Notes: generated by a model not told the origin, from the sequence alone. A stretch of 64,000 nt of DNA from Sphingobacterium puteale (GCF_003627955.1 NZ_RBWS01000016.1:1-64000), one strand, 5' to 3'. Shown: positions 27,529 through 36,590, numbered from the stretch's first letter. Numbers and translations are program-made.

Positions 27529-28113
27529 TTAAAAAAATAGATTTTTTGACAATCCCAATCCCACAGTTGATCCATTGATCCCTGTAATCACTTCGTGATC
27601 ATCTGGAATAACAGCATCCTTGCCATGCTTCTTCTTGTAAGAGAGCTCCGCGACTTTTGCTTTCAAAGCCCAGCCTTTTCCGAGATCAATACCCACCAAC
27701 GGATACACTCTGAACAAGAAACCATTGTAGCTTCCATCCACTATGCCTCCGGATGCATTAACAACATGCTGGTCACCCCAGATGTAATGTGCATCCACTT
27801 GACCGATCAACATAAAATGTTCTCCTAACGGCCATGTGTTGCTGTAGAATGGACCAACTTCATGGGAATGATCTGTAAAGTCAAGCGCCTTCGTATAAGC
27901 GTTGTTGAACCCATAATTTATCCCCACATTCATGTTGTCATTAAAAAAATAGCCTACGCCCACTGGTGCTGCACTAAATTGGTGTCCAGCGGTGGTTTCA
28001 TGGTAATTGAGCGAACCATACAGCATGATTCCGCCTTTTTGAGCAGAGGCCGATTGTATCGAAAAGCATGCTATTGCCAGACAACATCCCAAAAATGTTT
28101 TTAAATTTTTCAT
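27529..28113 (-). CDS. Small outer-membrane beta-barrel protein in the urease operon
   Basis: About 195 aa from the ATG at 28113 (MKNLKTFLGCCLAIAC), with a signal peptide ending near SASA-QK. The frame is open to 28176, but that stretch is a leader element rather than protein. The mature part has barrel-like alternation (VGVGYFFNDNMNVGINYGF, STVGLGLSKNLFF with terminal Phe) and about nine histidines (DHSHE, DAHY, DDHE). It lies between ureC and ureE, so it is likely an outer-membrane channel or sensor tied to urea or nickel. I cannot assign a named family. Confidence 0.72.
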   Translation of the reverse strand: MKNLKTFLGCCLAIACFSIQSASAQKGGIMLYGSLNYHETTAGHQFSAAPVGVGYFFNDNMNVGINYGFNNAYTKALDFTDHSHEVGPFYSNTWPLGEHFMLIGQVDAHYIWGDQHVVNASGGIVDGSYNGFLFRVYPLVGIDLGKGWALKAKVAELSYKKKHGKDAVIPDDHEVITGINGSTVGLGLSKNLFF

Positions 28114-28222
28114 TGATATATCGTTGTTTTTAAGGGCAATAAAACGATCATGAGCCTTCCTTTGCTCATTGATCATCAGCGCTACGTTTGGCTCATGACC
28201 GCTTTATTCATGTGTTTTTCAT
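28114..28222 (-). repeat. Leader element copy 2 (upstream of the urease-operon barrel gene)
   Basis: Gene-sense order: micro-ORF ATGAAAAACACATGA (28208-28222, MKNT-stop), AATAA, then ATGAGC-AAAGGAAG-GCTCAT (28150-28169), a perfect 6-bp hairpin whose 3' side runs into ATGA, 36 bp before the gene start. Layout and core match the copies at 22037 and 33805. It sits inside the operon, in the 155-base gap after ureC. Confidence 0.5.
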
Positions 28223-28268
28223 TTATATGGCCTGATGCAAGATCAAGCCCTGGTAGTCTCCATTCAGA

Positions 28269-29990
28269 TTAAAACAAGAAATACAACTGTCCTAAAGAAA
28301 CGGTATCAATTGGCTGAGAACGCAAAATTTCTCCATCCAGACTTACTTCATAGTTCTCCGGATTAACGATAATTTCGGGTGTAGCATCGTTGTGGATCAT
28401 ATCTTTTTTGGAGATATTTCTACAGTTTTCTACAGGAAGTACCCCTTTTGCTAAGCCATATTCCTCTTTAATGCCGTTTTCGAATGAAATTTTGGAAACA
28501 AAGTTGAAACAGGTGTTATGAACAGCTTTTCCCAATCCGCCGAACATTGTACGTAAGATAATCGGTTGTGGTGTAGGAATGGATGCGTTGGCATCTCCCA
28601 TTTTGGACGCGATGATCATACCACCTTTGATAATCATTTCCGGTTTAGCACCAAACAAGGCTGGCCGCCAAATAACCATATCCGCGATTTTACCTGGTTC
28701 GATAGAACCTACGTATTTTGAGATACCATGTGCAATCGCTGGGTTGATTGTATATTTTGCGACATAACGACGTGCACGGAAGTTATCGTTGTTTTTTCCT
28801 TCGTCTTCAGGTAGCGGCCCCACTTGTTTTCTCATTTTGTCCGCTGTCTGCCATGTACGTGTGATAACCTCACCTACACGGCCCATTGCCTGCGAATCTG
28901 AACTCATGATGCTGAATACACCACGATCTTGCAATACATCCTCAGCAGCGATTGTCTCCGGACGGATACGTGAATCGGCAAAAGCCACATCCTCTGGAAT
29001 TTCCTTGCTCAGGTGGTGACAAACCATCAACATATCCAAGTGCTCATCAATCGTATTTTTTGTAAAAGGACGTGTCGGATTTGTGGAAGCGGGCAGTACA
29101 TTTGGATACATGGCCGATTTGATAATATCTGGAGCGTGACCACCACCGGCACCTTCCGTATGGAAAGTATGGATTACCCTACCGTTGATTGCCTGAATCG
29201 TATCTTCTAAGAAACCCGCTTCATTTAATGTATCGGTGTGAATGGCAACCTGTACATCGTATTTATCAGCTACCGTTAATGCTCTATCAATTGTTGCGGG
29301 TGTTGCGCCCCAGTCTTCGTGAATTTTAACCCCCAGAGCTCCGGCTTCAATCTGTTCTATAATGGGCTGTTCAGTCCCCACATTTCCTTTTCCAAAGAAG
29401 CCAAAGTTCATCGGTAGATCTTCCACCGCTTGCATCATACGACGGATATTCCATTTTCCTGGCGTTACGGTGGTGGCATTTGTTCCGTCCGCTGGACCGG
29501 TACCCCCGCCGATCATGGTGGTAATACCACTGTATAAGGCTGTTTCGACCTGTGTAGGACTGATATAGTGAATATGGGTATCTATACCACCAGGGGTTAG
29601 GATATAGCCAGATCCACCATGCACTTCAGTAGAAGCACCAATAATCATATTTGGCGTAATGTTATCCATTGTGTCCGGATTTCCAGCACGGCCGACACCG
29701 ACAATCTTACCATCCTTGATACCGATATCACCTTTCACAATTCCCCAGTGGTCAATCACGATAGCATCTGTGATTACCATGTCCAAGGTACCTTCATCAC
29801 GTGTGTGAACCGAAGATTGACACATACCGTCACGTACGGTCTTACCACCACCAAATTTTGCTTCATCGCCATAATAAGCGTAGTCCTTTTCAACTTCGAT
29901 AATGATATCGGTATCGCCTAAACGGATTTTATCGCCGCTTGTCGGACCAAAGATGGCACTATAATTTACTTTGCTAACTTTTAAACTCAT
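28269..29990 (-). CDS. ureC: Urease alpha subunit
   Basis: 573 aa amidohydrolase, normal length. Nickel ligands and active-site residues are in place: H139 and H141 (GGIDTHIH), carbamylated K222 (GVKIHEDWG), H251, H277 (HTFHTEGAGGGH), the flap C324-H325 (MVCHHLS) and D365. It hydrolyses urea to ammonia and carbamate in the cytoplasm. It overlaps ureB by 4 bp (ATGA). The separate A, B and C subunits are the general bacterial type, unlike the fused Helicobacter form. Confidence 0.98.
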   Translation of the reverse strand: MSLKVSKVNYSAIFGPTSGDKIRLGDTDIIIEVEKDYAYYGDEAKFGGGKTVRDGMCQSSVHTRDEGTLDMVITDAIVIDHWGIVKGDIGIKDGKIVGVGRAGNPDTMDNITPNMIIGASTEVHGGSGYILTPGGIDTHIHYISPTQVETALYSGITTMIGGGTGPADGTNATTVTPGKWNIRRMMQAVEDLPMNFGFFGKGNVGTEQPIIEQIEAGALGVKIHEDWGATPATIDRALTVADKYDVQVAIHTDTLNEAGFLEDTIQAINGRVIHTFHTEGAGGGHAPDIIKSAMYPNVLPASTNPTRPFTKNTIDEHLDMLMVCHHLSKEIPEDVAFADSRIRPETIAAEDVLQDRGVFSIMSSDSQAMGRVGEVITRTWQTADKMRKQVGPLPEDEGKNNDNFRARRYVAKYTINPAIAHGISKYVGSIEPGKIADMVIWRPALFGAKPEMIIKGGMIIASKMGDANASIPTPQPIILRTMFGGLGKAVHNTCFNFVSKISFENGIKEEYGLAKGVLPVENCRNISKKDMIHNDATPEIIVNPENYEVSLDGEILRSQPIDTVSLGQLYFLF

Positions 29991-30361
29991 GATACTTTGT
30001 TTTTAAAGCCTTGTTCTTTCACTTTTTTCATTGCATTTTCTTTCGCGACTTCGGTTTCGGTATCACCGTTTACCAAGTCGTTGTGCCCGTAGATTCTTCT
30101 GGCACCTGCATAAGGAACCAATTCTACATCTTTGGATTCTCCCGGCTCAAAACGCACTGCTGTACTTGCGATAATATTCAATCGCTTGCCAAAAGCTTTT
30201 GCACGGTCAAATTCCATCATCTTGTTCACTTCAAAGAAGTGAAAATGTGAACCTACCTGAATTGGTCGGTCTCCTGTGTTTGTTACGGTAATCGTCGTAA
30301 CTTCTCTACCTTCATTACAGATGACATGGCCATCCGCTATAAAAAATTCTCCTGGAATCAT
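29987..30361 (-). CDS. ureB: Urease beta subunit
   Basis: 124 aa from the ATG at 30361 (MIPGEFFIADG, the canonical N terminus); a TTG six codons upstream is not needed. Motifs are the ITVTNTGDRPIQVGSHFHFFEVN core and AGARRIYGHN. It is a structural subunit of the (alpha-beta-gamma)3 urease trimer. It follows ureA by 18 bp. Confidence 0.96.
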   Translation of the reverse strand: MIPGEFFIADGHVICNEGREVTTITVTNTGDRPIQVGSHFHFFEVNKMMEFDRAKAFGKRLNIIASTAVRFEPGESKDVELVPYAGARRIYGHNDLVNGDTETEVAKENAMKKVKEQGFKNKVS

Positions 30362-30379
30362 AAATTCTATTTTTAACAA

Positions 30380-30682
30380 TTATCGAATCGGATTATGAAC
30401 GGTTACCAATTTGGTCCCATCCGGAAAGGTCGCCTCAATCTGCACATCGTGAATCATTTCGGGCACACCTTCCATGACATCTTCACGTGTCAATAATGTC
30501 GCGCCATACTGCATTAAATCAGCCACAGTACGGCCATCACGTGCAGCTTCCAGAAGTTCACTGCTGATCAATGCAATAGACTCCGGATAATTTAGTTTAA
30601 GTCCTCTAGCTCTACGTTTTTTCGCTAGTTCACCGGCAAGATGAAGCAATAGCTTCTCTGTCTCTCTAGGTAATAAATGCAT
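30380..30682 (-). CDS. ureA: Urease gamma subunit
   Basis: 100 aa, exactly the family length. It starts MHLLPRETEKLLLHLAGELA and carries LNYPESIALIS, VADLMQYG and VPEMIHDVQIEATFPDG. First of the three structural urease genes. Confidence 0.97.
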   Translation of the reverse strand: MHLLPRETEKLLLHLAGELAKKRRARGLKLNYPESIALISSELLEAARDGRTVADLMQYGATLLTREDVMEGVPEMIHDVQIEATFPDGTKLVTVHNPIR

Positions 30683-30842
30683 ATAAAATATTATTTAAAT
30701 TGTTGTTATTTCAGTCGAAAATAAGTCAGTACAAGCCCTGACGACTTAAAAAAAGTCGTTCGAAAAACCTGATAGACGAAGCCCATAGCAAATGCTTACG
30801 GCATAGCGTTTCAGTTCTCAGCGTTGTAAGAAAAGGAAAAGA
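30683..30842 (-). promoter_or_regulatory. ureA leader region with hairpin
   Basis: 160 bases between the small membrane protein gene and ureA. ACGACTT-N5-AAGTCGT (30741-30759) is a perfect 7-bp hairpin; on the transcribed strand the loop is all T. No TAnnTTTG box was found, so ureABC are probably read from the promoter at 31273. Confidence 0.4.
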
Positions 30843-31244
30843 TTATCCCTGAAATGGGATCTTTAAACTTTGGAAAAGAATGTATTTTGGTGGCAGGACC
30901 AATCGATCCATGTAAGGTGTTCTGTTATTCCGCATGTTGAGACATACAGGATAGCAAAATATAAAAAGACAAATATACAATACGCTCAAACCAAGGAGCT
31001 TACTCCATTCATCTTTTAGATCAACCTGTTCACTGACATCATAAAGGTCATGATCGTGTATAGCAGCAACTATATTTTCTCTTTCGGGTTGATCAACAGC
31101 TTTGTCAATTTGTTTATGTGTGCTGAACAAACCAAGATATGTACCTGAGGAATTATGAACTTTGAGCTGTTCAGAAATAGTCATTCCTTTCAGGAGCAGG
31201 ACGCTCATAAGAAAAACTAAAAATACTAAACTATGCCTAATCAT
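30843..31244 (-). CDS. Small membrane protein heading the urease unit
   Basis: About 133 aa from the ATG at 31244; the GTG at 31253 adds three residues and is less likely. There is an N-terminal hydrophobic segment (about residues 5-20, signal or anchor) and a second at about 85-102 (LGLSVLYICLFIFCYPVCL), with a polar H/D/E-rich part between them. It ends in ILFQSLKIPFQG. I recognise no family. The protein at 39315 has a similar size, N-terminal hydrophobic segment and C terminus (LLFEQIKIPF), and both genes share an upstream box. Confidence 0.6.
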   Translation of the reverse strand: MIRHSLVFLVFLMSVLLLKGMTISEQLKVHNSSGTYLGLFSTHKQIDKAVDQPERENIVAAIHDHDLYDVSEQVDLKDEWSKLLGLSVLYICLFIFCYPVCLNMRNNRTPYMDRLVLPPKYILFQSLKIPFQG

Positions 31245-31272
31245 TGAATTCACAATTCTATTATTTGTTGCC

Positions 31273-31319
31273 CAAATTTACAACCAAAGCAGGCACTTCA
31301 CTAGTACAAATCTTGAATT
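31273..31319 (-). promoter_or_regulatory. Promoter and 18-bp box A of the urease unit
   Basis: On the minus strand AATTCAAGATTTGTACTA (31302-31319), 21 bases, then the perfect -7 box TAAATTTG (31273-31280), 28 bp before the gene start. The same 18-mer, with one change, recurs at 39788-39805 ahead of hypA's unit at almost the same distance from its -7 box. It is a probable regulator-binding site just upstream of or overlapping -33. Confidence 0.6.
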
Positions 31320-31356
31320 AAATAGTCTAAATTTGTCGAAAGACCTGCTTTGATTG
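31281..31356. repeat. 13-bp inverted repeat flanking box A
   Basis: CAACCAAAGCAGG (31281-31293) and CCTGCTTTGATTG (31344-31356) pair at 12 of 13 positions and enclose box A; inside, ACAAAT and ATTTGT also pair. On the plus strand the right arm is followed by CTTTTTTAG, so a small plus-strand RNA or terminator is another reading. Confidence 0.5.
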
Positions 31357-31365
31357 CTTTTTTAG

Positions 31366-33804
31366 TTAAAAGGAATAACCAATTGAAACCATAATGTTTC
31401 TTGGCGCGCCAGCGAAGGCACGTGTATAGTCAAATCCCCCTAAAAAATAGTATTTATCAAATACATTGTTTAAGTTAAGTGCCATTTTCATGGCACCGAT
31501 ATGATAATAAGCGGCCGCATTAACTGTCGTATATGAAGGCCATTGTCCCCAAAGGGCATTTCCTTCGCTATCCTTCCCAATGCTATTGTCCATACGTTTG
31601 CTATCAACATAATAAACACCGGCACCAAAGCCGAGTCCTTTTAAGGAAGTATTGGAGAATACATATTTTAACCAGGCGCTGGCCATATTTTTAGGTGCTC
31701 CCGGTAGCGCTTGTCCGACTTCAGAAGCAACGGAAGAGGCCTTTACTTCGGTATGGTTGAAAGTATAATTTGCCATCACCTGGAATTCTTTGGTCAGCTG
31801 CCCGCGAACATCTAACTCAACTCCCCGTGACAATGCTTTTCCAGATTGTCTATACTCCGGTAATCCTGAGTCATTGATTGCTCCTGTCGCTATAAGCATA
31901 TTTCTGCGCTCGATCTGAAACAAGGAAAGATCCATTTGCAGCTGATCTTTAAAAAAGTCCGTTTTCAGCCCTGTTTCAATTTGAAAACTACGTTCAGCTT
32001 CAAAAGGTTTATCGGCACCATAGTCTTTATAGTTCTGGATAAAATTAGCGCCTACTGGTACAAAGCCCTGCGAGTAGCTTGCGAAGTAATTCATCTGTTT
32101 GTTGATTCCATAAGTCAGACCGAAACGGGGTAATAATGCATTTTGTGTCGCATGAAAACGATTCTGGCCATCAATAGTTTCCGAAGCATAATGTTCATGT
32201 CTCAGTCCCACAATTAGTTTGAGACGATCCGCAATGCTGATCTGATCCTGTATATATTTACCGGTCGTTTTATAGGGGCTCAAAAAAGGATATGCGACCT
32301 GTGTACGCCAGACGTAGTTAGTCAGATCATGTGTGGTATAGGTGGGATTGTTCATGTCGAAAGTCAATGGCACCACTTTTCCGTCCACAGTTTGCTGTCT
32401 GGCTTCCCGTAACTGATTTTCTTTGTCACCACGATACTGTGCGAAGTCGACTCCAGCAACAATATGATGGTCAACTTTATCCCCTAGCAGATCCCATTTG
32501 ATATATCCGACAATATTGTCGGTATAATCACGACCATGACGGTCGAAGAAACGCATATTCATAATGGTATTATGTGGGGCATCCGCAAAAGTATTAAGCG
32601 TACGATGCTCATTAACATCTTCCTGATAGATGGATTTCATATAGCTCAGATTCAGGCTCACATTTTCTGCCAGTCTTTGTGCCAGTCGACCACTCAATGA
32701 AAAAGTCTTGGAGTTATAGAAATCAGAAGGCTGACTTAAAGTAAAGGAACGTGGGAGGGCATAAAAATTATTTTCCTTTATTCCCATTCCCCGATCCAGG
32801 TAACCGTTGAATTGATTGTATACCACATCGATGTCTACGGTTGTCCCTGCAATGGGCTTAAATGTAAATGAAGGTGCCAACATCATCCGTTTTTGACGGT
32901 TCACATCGCGAAAGGTTTTGGTATCCTCATATCCAGCATTAAAACGATAGAGAATTCGTTTTGCACTATCCAACGGACCACCCAGATCTACGGTGGTGCG
33001 CATCGTTTCAAAACTTCCGGCAGCAAAACTGACATGACCTTTAAAATCTTCCAAAGGTTTTTTCGTCGTCATATTGATGGTACCACCGGGTACAATATCG
33101 CCAAATAGAGAAGCACCAGGACCTTTCAGCACCTCAAGGTTTTCGAGATTGATTGTTAACGGGGAATTATAATAACTATTGCCGTAGCCATAGCCTGAAC
33201 GTAGACCGTTCACCAAACGGACTCCAGTTTCATAACCGCTTTTAAAACCACGGATCACCACATCATCATAAGATGAAGCTTCAGTGACACCCGCAAGGTC
33301 CTGCACCAGAGCTCCAGTTGTAAATGCCTGCTTATCTTCAATAAATTCCTTACTCAGTACAGCCACAGATTGCGGTAGATCTTTCAGCTTTCCAGCAAAC
33401 TTACCGCCCAACTCCATGTTGTTGGTCAAATAGGAATTATTACGACGGCCGGTAACCAATACTTCATCCAAGGTCCGCCCGCCCTCCTCCATCATGAGTC
33501 GAATTCCTTTTTTCGGATTCCATGTAGTCTCATCAATACGAATAAGCTGTGATTTATAACCGATCGCTTCGGCACGCAATTGTACCGGAAAGGTTGTCGC
33601 GGTAGTAAAAGCAAATTCGCCATTCGTCGCAGTACTGATCTTTTGTCCCTGGTTTTCAAGTGTCAAAGTCACTCCTGGAATTGGATTTCCGTTTTCGTCC
33701 TGTATCTTCCCAAAAATCATAAAGCTCTGTTGGGCGTAAACAGCCACTGGTGTGACAGCACTTGCCAATAATGCGAAAGCGAGTGCTTTCATTGTGTTTT
33801 TCAT
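31366..33804 (-). CDS. TonB-dependent receptor of the siderophore-receptor type (nickel uptake candidate)
   Basis: About 812 aa from the ATG at 33804 (MKNTMKALAFALL, signal peptide ending VYA-Q). The frame remains open to 33852 through the leader element. Domains: carboxypeptidase-regulatory-like beta-sandwich (about 25-105), plug (about 110-250; TLDEVLVTG, LEVLKGPGASLFGDIVPGG) and barrel ending IMVSIGYSF. It resembles FhuE/FpvA-type receptors, but its neighbours are a metal ABC importer, hypAB and urease, so it may bring nickel or a nickel chelate across the outer membrane. Confidence 0.88.
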   Translation of the reverse strand: MKNTMKALAFALLASAVTPVAVYAQQSFMIFGKIQDENGNPIPGVTLTLENQGQKISTATNGEFAFTTATTFPVQLRAEAIGYKSQLIRIDETTWNPKKGIRLMMEEGGRTLDEVLVTGRRNNSYLTNNMELGGKFAGKLKDLPQSVAVLSKEFIEDKQAFTTGALVQDLAGVTEASSYDDVVIRGFKSGYETGVRLVNGLRSGYGYGNSYYNSPLTINLENLEVLKGPGASLFGDIVPGGTINMTTKKPLEDFKGHVSFAAGSFETMRTTVDLGGPLDSAKRILYRFNAGYEDTKTFRDVNRQKRMMLAPSFTFKPIAGTTVDIDVVYNQFNGYLDRGMGIKENNFYALPRSFTLSQPSDFYNSKTFSLSGRLAQRLAENVSLNLSYMKSIYQEDVNEHRTLNTFADAPHNTIMNMRFFDRHGRDYTDNIVGYIKWDLLGDKVDHHIVAGVDFAQYRGDKENQLREARQQTVDGKVVPLTFDMNNPTYTTHDLTNYVWRTQVAYPFLSPYKTTGKYIQDQISIADRLKLIVGLRHEHYASETIDGQNRFHATQNALLPRFGLTYGINKQMNYFASYSQGFVPVGANFIQNYKDYGADKPFEAERSFQIETGLKTDFFKDQLQMDLSLFQIERRNMLIATGAINDSGLPEYRQSGKALSRGVELDVRGQLTKEFQVMANYTFNHTEVKASSVASEVGQALPGAPKNMASAWLKYVFSNTSLKGLGFGAGVYYVDSKRMDNSIGKDSEGNALWGQWPSYTTVNAAAYYHIGAMKMALNLNNVFDKYYFLGGFDYTRAFAGAPRNIMVSIGYSF

Positions 33805-33931
33805 CTGTATAAATTGTTTTTCAATTGTGATGAAGCTATCAGGTTTATTCATCGAGAGTATGTTTTATGCGGCAGTCATAAGCTCGCTTTGCTCGGTCTG
33901 AATAAATCATGATGGTTTCATCTGTATATTG
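33805..33931 (-). repeat. Leader element copy 3 (upstream of the TonB receptor)
   Basis: Gene-sense order: ATACAG, micro-ORF ATGAAACCATCATGA (33907-33921), ACC-GAGC-AAAGCGA-GCTT-ATGA (hairpin 33880-33894), a second micro-ORF ATGACTGCCGCATAA, and CAATTTATACAG directly before the receptor start. TTTCATCTGTATA occurs at both ends as a direct repeat. About 72 bp match the copy at 46181-46300 at roughly 83 percent. The adjoining 33932-34097 holds a 7-bp hairpin (33979-33996) and no gene. Confidence 0.62.
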
Positions 33932-34097
33932 TTCATTAATCAGATGGCACATACCCTGCTTAAAACTCACCTATGATGATCTTATTGAAATAAGATTCTA
34001 AACAGAGCAGTTCCTCTGGAATTATTTTTATCTTCTATTGCTGAATTATTTTATTTCTTGTATTCCGTGCGAATTTTGTTCACAAAACTGAAAACCT

Positions 34098-34703
34098 TTA
34101 TTTTGTCAATTCCTGTTCCACCAAATATTTCTGATCCGTGCGCTGTTCTAACACTTGCTCCATATGAATTGTCGGGAAGCCCGATTCATCGCAGCATTCT
34201 TTGAGATAGAATCCCTGTTTTAACCAGAATTCATAAGCTCCGTCCAAAAAAGGATGGGTGTGTAAGTACAGTCTTTCGACCGCTTTCTCCTTGGCCACCT
34301 TTGTCAATTGGCGGAAAAGTGCTGTTCCAAGTCCAGAACGACGGTAATCGGGGTCGACAAAAAGACGCGCGACTTCGACAGTCTTCCTGGCGTCTAAATC
34401 TAGATGCGGAAAACGATAGTCATAAGTGAGCATACCGATCACACCAACCAGCTTTCCGCTCTTGTCCCTTGCCTGTAAAAATGTCCCGTCTTTTTCATCC
34501 AGATACAGCTGTTTAAAGTTCAGCAAATCGCTGGGAACCTTTTGTGGGTCAAGCATGGGAAACAGCTGTTTGCGAAATTCAATAACATAAGGTAACACCG
34601 TTTCCAGATCCTGAACAGTGACTGCACTTATCGCGATATTTCTGATTGAATCTGTCCTTTGCATGCCTATTTTATTCATACTATTTTCGTTTTTAGCGTC
34701 CAT
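34098..34703 (-). CDS. GNAT family N-acetyltransferase
   Basis: 201 aa. The acetyl-CoA binding motif is ARLFVDPDYRRSGLGTALFRQL (R/Q-x-x-G-x-G/A type, about residues 112-133). Met14 (MQRTDSIRN) is an alternative start. It follows the ABC ATPase gene by 46 bp on the same strand within the nickel region, but a link to metal handling is not evident; modification of a chelator is one possibility. Confidence 0.8.
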   Translation of the reverse strand: MDAKNENSMNKIGMQRTDSIRNIAISAVTVQDLETVLPYVIEFRKQLFPMLDPQKVPSDLLNFKQLYLDEKDGTFLQARDKSGKLVGVIGMLTYDYRFPHLDLDARKTVEVARLFVDPDYRRSGLGTALFRQLTKVAKEKAVERLYLHTHPFLDGAYEFWLKQGFYLKECCDESGFPTIHMEQVLEQRTDQKYLVEQELTK

Positions 34704-34749
34704 GCCGCCACTAGGATCTGTTACCTTATCCGCACATTGTTTACAGCCT

Positions 34750-35577
34750 TTATAGCTTATTATTTACGCCTTCCAGTTCAAGGGATTTTATCGGAGCCCA
34801 GTCATGTGCATGAAGCATGGGTGCAAACATCCATTTCCCTTGGTTTTCCAAACTGATCAATGGCAACTCATAGGTCTGTTCCAATACTTTCCGAACCTGC
34901 TCTCTGTTCATCCCCTGTAGATCCACCAGTGTATTGTCCTGCATCAAATAAAAGTGATCGCCAAAAAGATAGGCCATATTGGGGTCGTGCATAACACAGA
35001 GCACTGTTGTTCCCTCCTTGACCAGTTCTTTAGCAGTCTGCAAAACTGTAATCTGATAGTTCAGGTCAAGATGGTTTGTCGGTTCATCCAAAAGCAACAG
35101 ATCAGGCTGTTGCACCAATACACGACAAAGCAAGACCAGCTGCCGCTCCCCTCCTGACAGGGATGTATATGATTTATGCTTTAAATGTGCGAGATTAAAT
35201 TTCTCCAGGATTGTATCCACAGCCTCAAAATCTTCACGGCGCGGTGAAAAGCGGGAGAACGATGCACGTCCTGTTAAAACAACATCCGCCACCTTAAAAG
35301 GGAAAGTCGTCTGATGAAACTGGTTTAAGAAACCCAGTTTAAGCGTATTTGATTTACCGACCTTCCAGTTTCTACGTTCCGTTTCACCGATCAATACCGA
35401 TCCCTGATAGTGTTTCTCCAATCCGGCAATAACATTGAACAAGGTCGACTTACCGCTACCGTTCCGGCCCAGAATAACCGAAAGCTTTCCTTCGGGAAAA
35501 GACACATTCACGTCTCGTAAAATTGTATCCTTACCATAGGCAAAAAATAGATTTTCGATATGGATGGATTTGCTCAT
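34750..35577 (-). CDS. ABC transporter ATP-binding protein (FecE/BtuD type)
   Basis: 275 aa. Walker A GRNGSGKST at residues 37-45, signature SLSGGERQL near 138 and Walker B LLLLDEPTNHLD. It energises import with the permease encoded just upstream (4-bp ATGA overlap) and the lipoprotein-binding component. Family members import iron chelates, cobalamin, molybdate or nickel/cobalt; the hypAB/urease context favours nickel. Confidence 0.88.
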   Translation of the reverse strand: MSKSIHIENLFFAYGKDTILRDVNVSFPEGKLSVILGRNGSGKSTLFNVIAGLEKHYQGSVLIGETERRNWKVGKSNTLKLGFLNQFHQTTFPFKVADVVLTGRASFSRFSPRREDFEAVDTILEKFNLAHLKHKSYTSLSGGERQLVLLCRVLVQQPDLLLLDEPTNHLDLNYQITVLQTAKELVKEGTTVLCVMHDPNMAYLFGDHFYLMQDNTLVDLQGMNREQVRKVLEQTYELPLISLENQGKWMFAPMLHAHDWAPIKSLELEGVNNKL

Positions 35578-36590
35578 GAGTTCCAGTTAATTTCGTTCCG
35601 GCGCATCAGGTAGATAAAGAGTGGAGCGCCAATAATCATTGTAAATACCCCTATCGGAATTTCGAAAGGCATGACTGCACGTGAAAAATCATCAATCAAT
35701 AACAGAAATGACCCACCGACACTGATATTCGCCCATACGACAATATTGTTGTTGGGTCCAAAAATCATGCGGCTGATATGTGGGACAATAAGACCAAATA
35801 AGCTAATCACGCCTACTGCAGCAACAGCTGATGCGGTGATCATTGTCGCAACCCCGATCATCACAAATTTCAATAGTTTTGGATTTACACCCACCGCAAT
35901 TGCTTCCTGATCTCCCAATGCCAACAAATTTAATTTCCATCGCAATAAGACCAATATGATCAATCCGATCAATATGGGTAAAAAGGCGTTCTGCACTTTT
36001 GACCAGGATGCAGTATGGAGATTTCCCATCGTCCACTGCACAATAGCCTGCAACTTATACGGATCACTGATATATTGTAACAGCGTAAGCATTGCTGTAA
36101 ATACCCCTGAAATAACCATTCCTGCCAAAACCATCCCAATGATCGATGTTTTTAAACCGGCATTGGATACAAAGTAAGTCAAGGCCACAGCGCAGACACC
36201 AAATAGGAATGCCGAAACATTGACAGACAATAGTGGAAACAGCATGGCTAAAGCGGCACCGAAAGCAGCACCAGAAGATATTCCCAACGTAAATGGATCT
36301 ACAATAGGATTCCGAAAAATAGCTTGTAAAGTCCCCCCTGATGAGGCTAGAGCCGCACCAACCATAAAGGTCAATAAAATCCGTGGCAAACGTACTTGCC
36401 ACAAAATGGTATCCATGCTGCCCATCGATACCGTCGTATCAGTCCCTTTATAAAGCCCTAATTCCAATCCGATACGTTGGCAGAGTTCAATAAAACCGAT
36501 ATGCTGACTTGAGCCAATCAATAACGAAAGCAGGAGTAGCACTAGTGGCAATATCACCAACAATAAAAGCTTTTTTAATTGAAGTATCAT
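35574..36590 (-). CDS. ABC transporter permease, FecCD/BtuC family
   Basis: 338 aa with about ten transmembrane helices and the family motifs VRLPRIL (about 70), GAALASSGGTLQAIFRNPIVDP and SLFGLIVPHISR. Inner-membrane channel of the importer. It overlaps both neighbours by 4 bp, so the three genes are translationally coupled. Confidence 0.9.
   Translation of the reverse strand: MILQLKKLLLLVILPLVLLLLSLLIGSSQHIGFIELCQRIGLELGLYKGTDTTVSMGSMDTILWQVRLPRILLTFMVGAALASSGGTLQAIFRNPIVDPFTLGISSGAAFGAALAMLFPLLSVNVSAFLFGVCAVALTYFVSNAGLKTSIIGMVLAGMVISGVFTAMLTLLQYISDPYKLQAIVQWTMGNLHTASWSKVQNAFLPILIGLIILVLLRWKLNLLALGDQEAIAVGVNPKLLKFVMIGVATMITASAVAAVGVISLFGLIVPHISRMIFGPNNNIVVWANISVGGSFLLLIDDFSRAVMPFEIPIGVFTMIIGAPLFIYLMRRNEINWNS

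Noticed and set aside
30683..30842. ureA leader as a fifth member of the leader family
   Set aside because: It has a hairpin but no micro-ORF plus GAGC/ATGA core, so it does not align with the other four.
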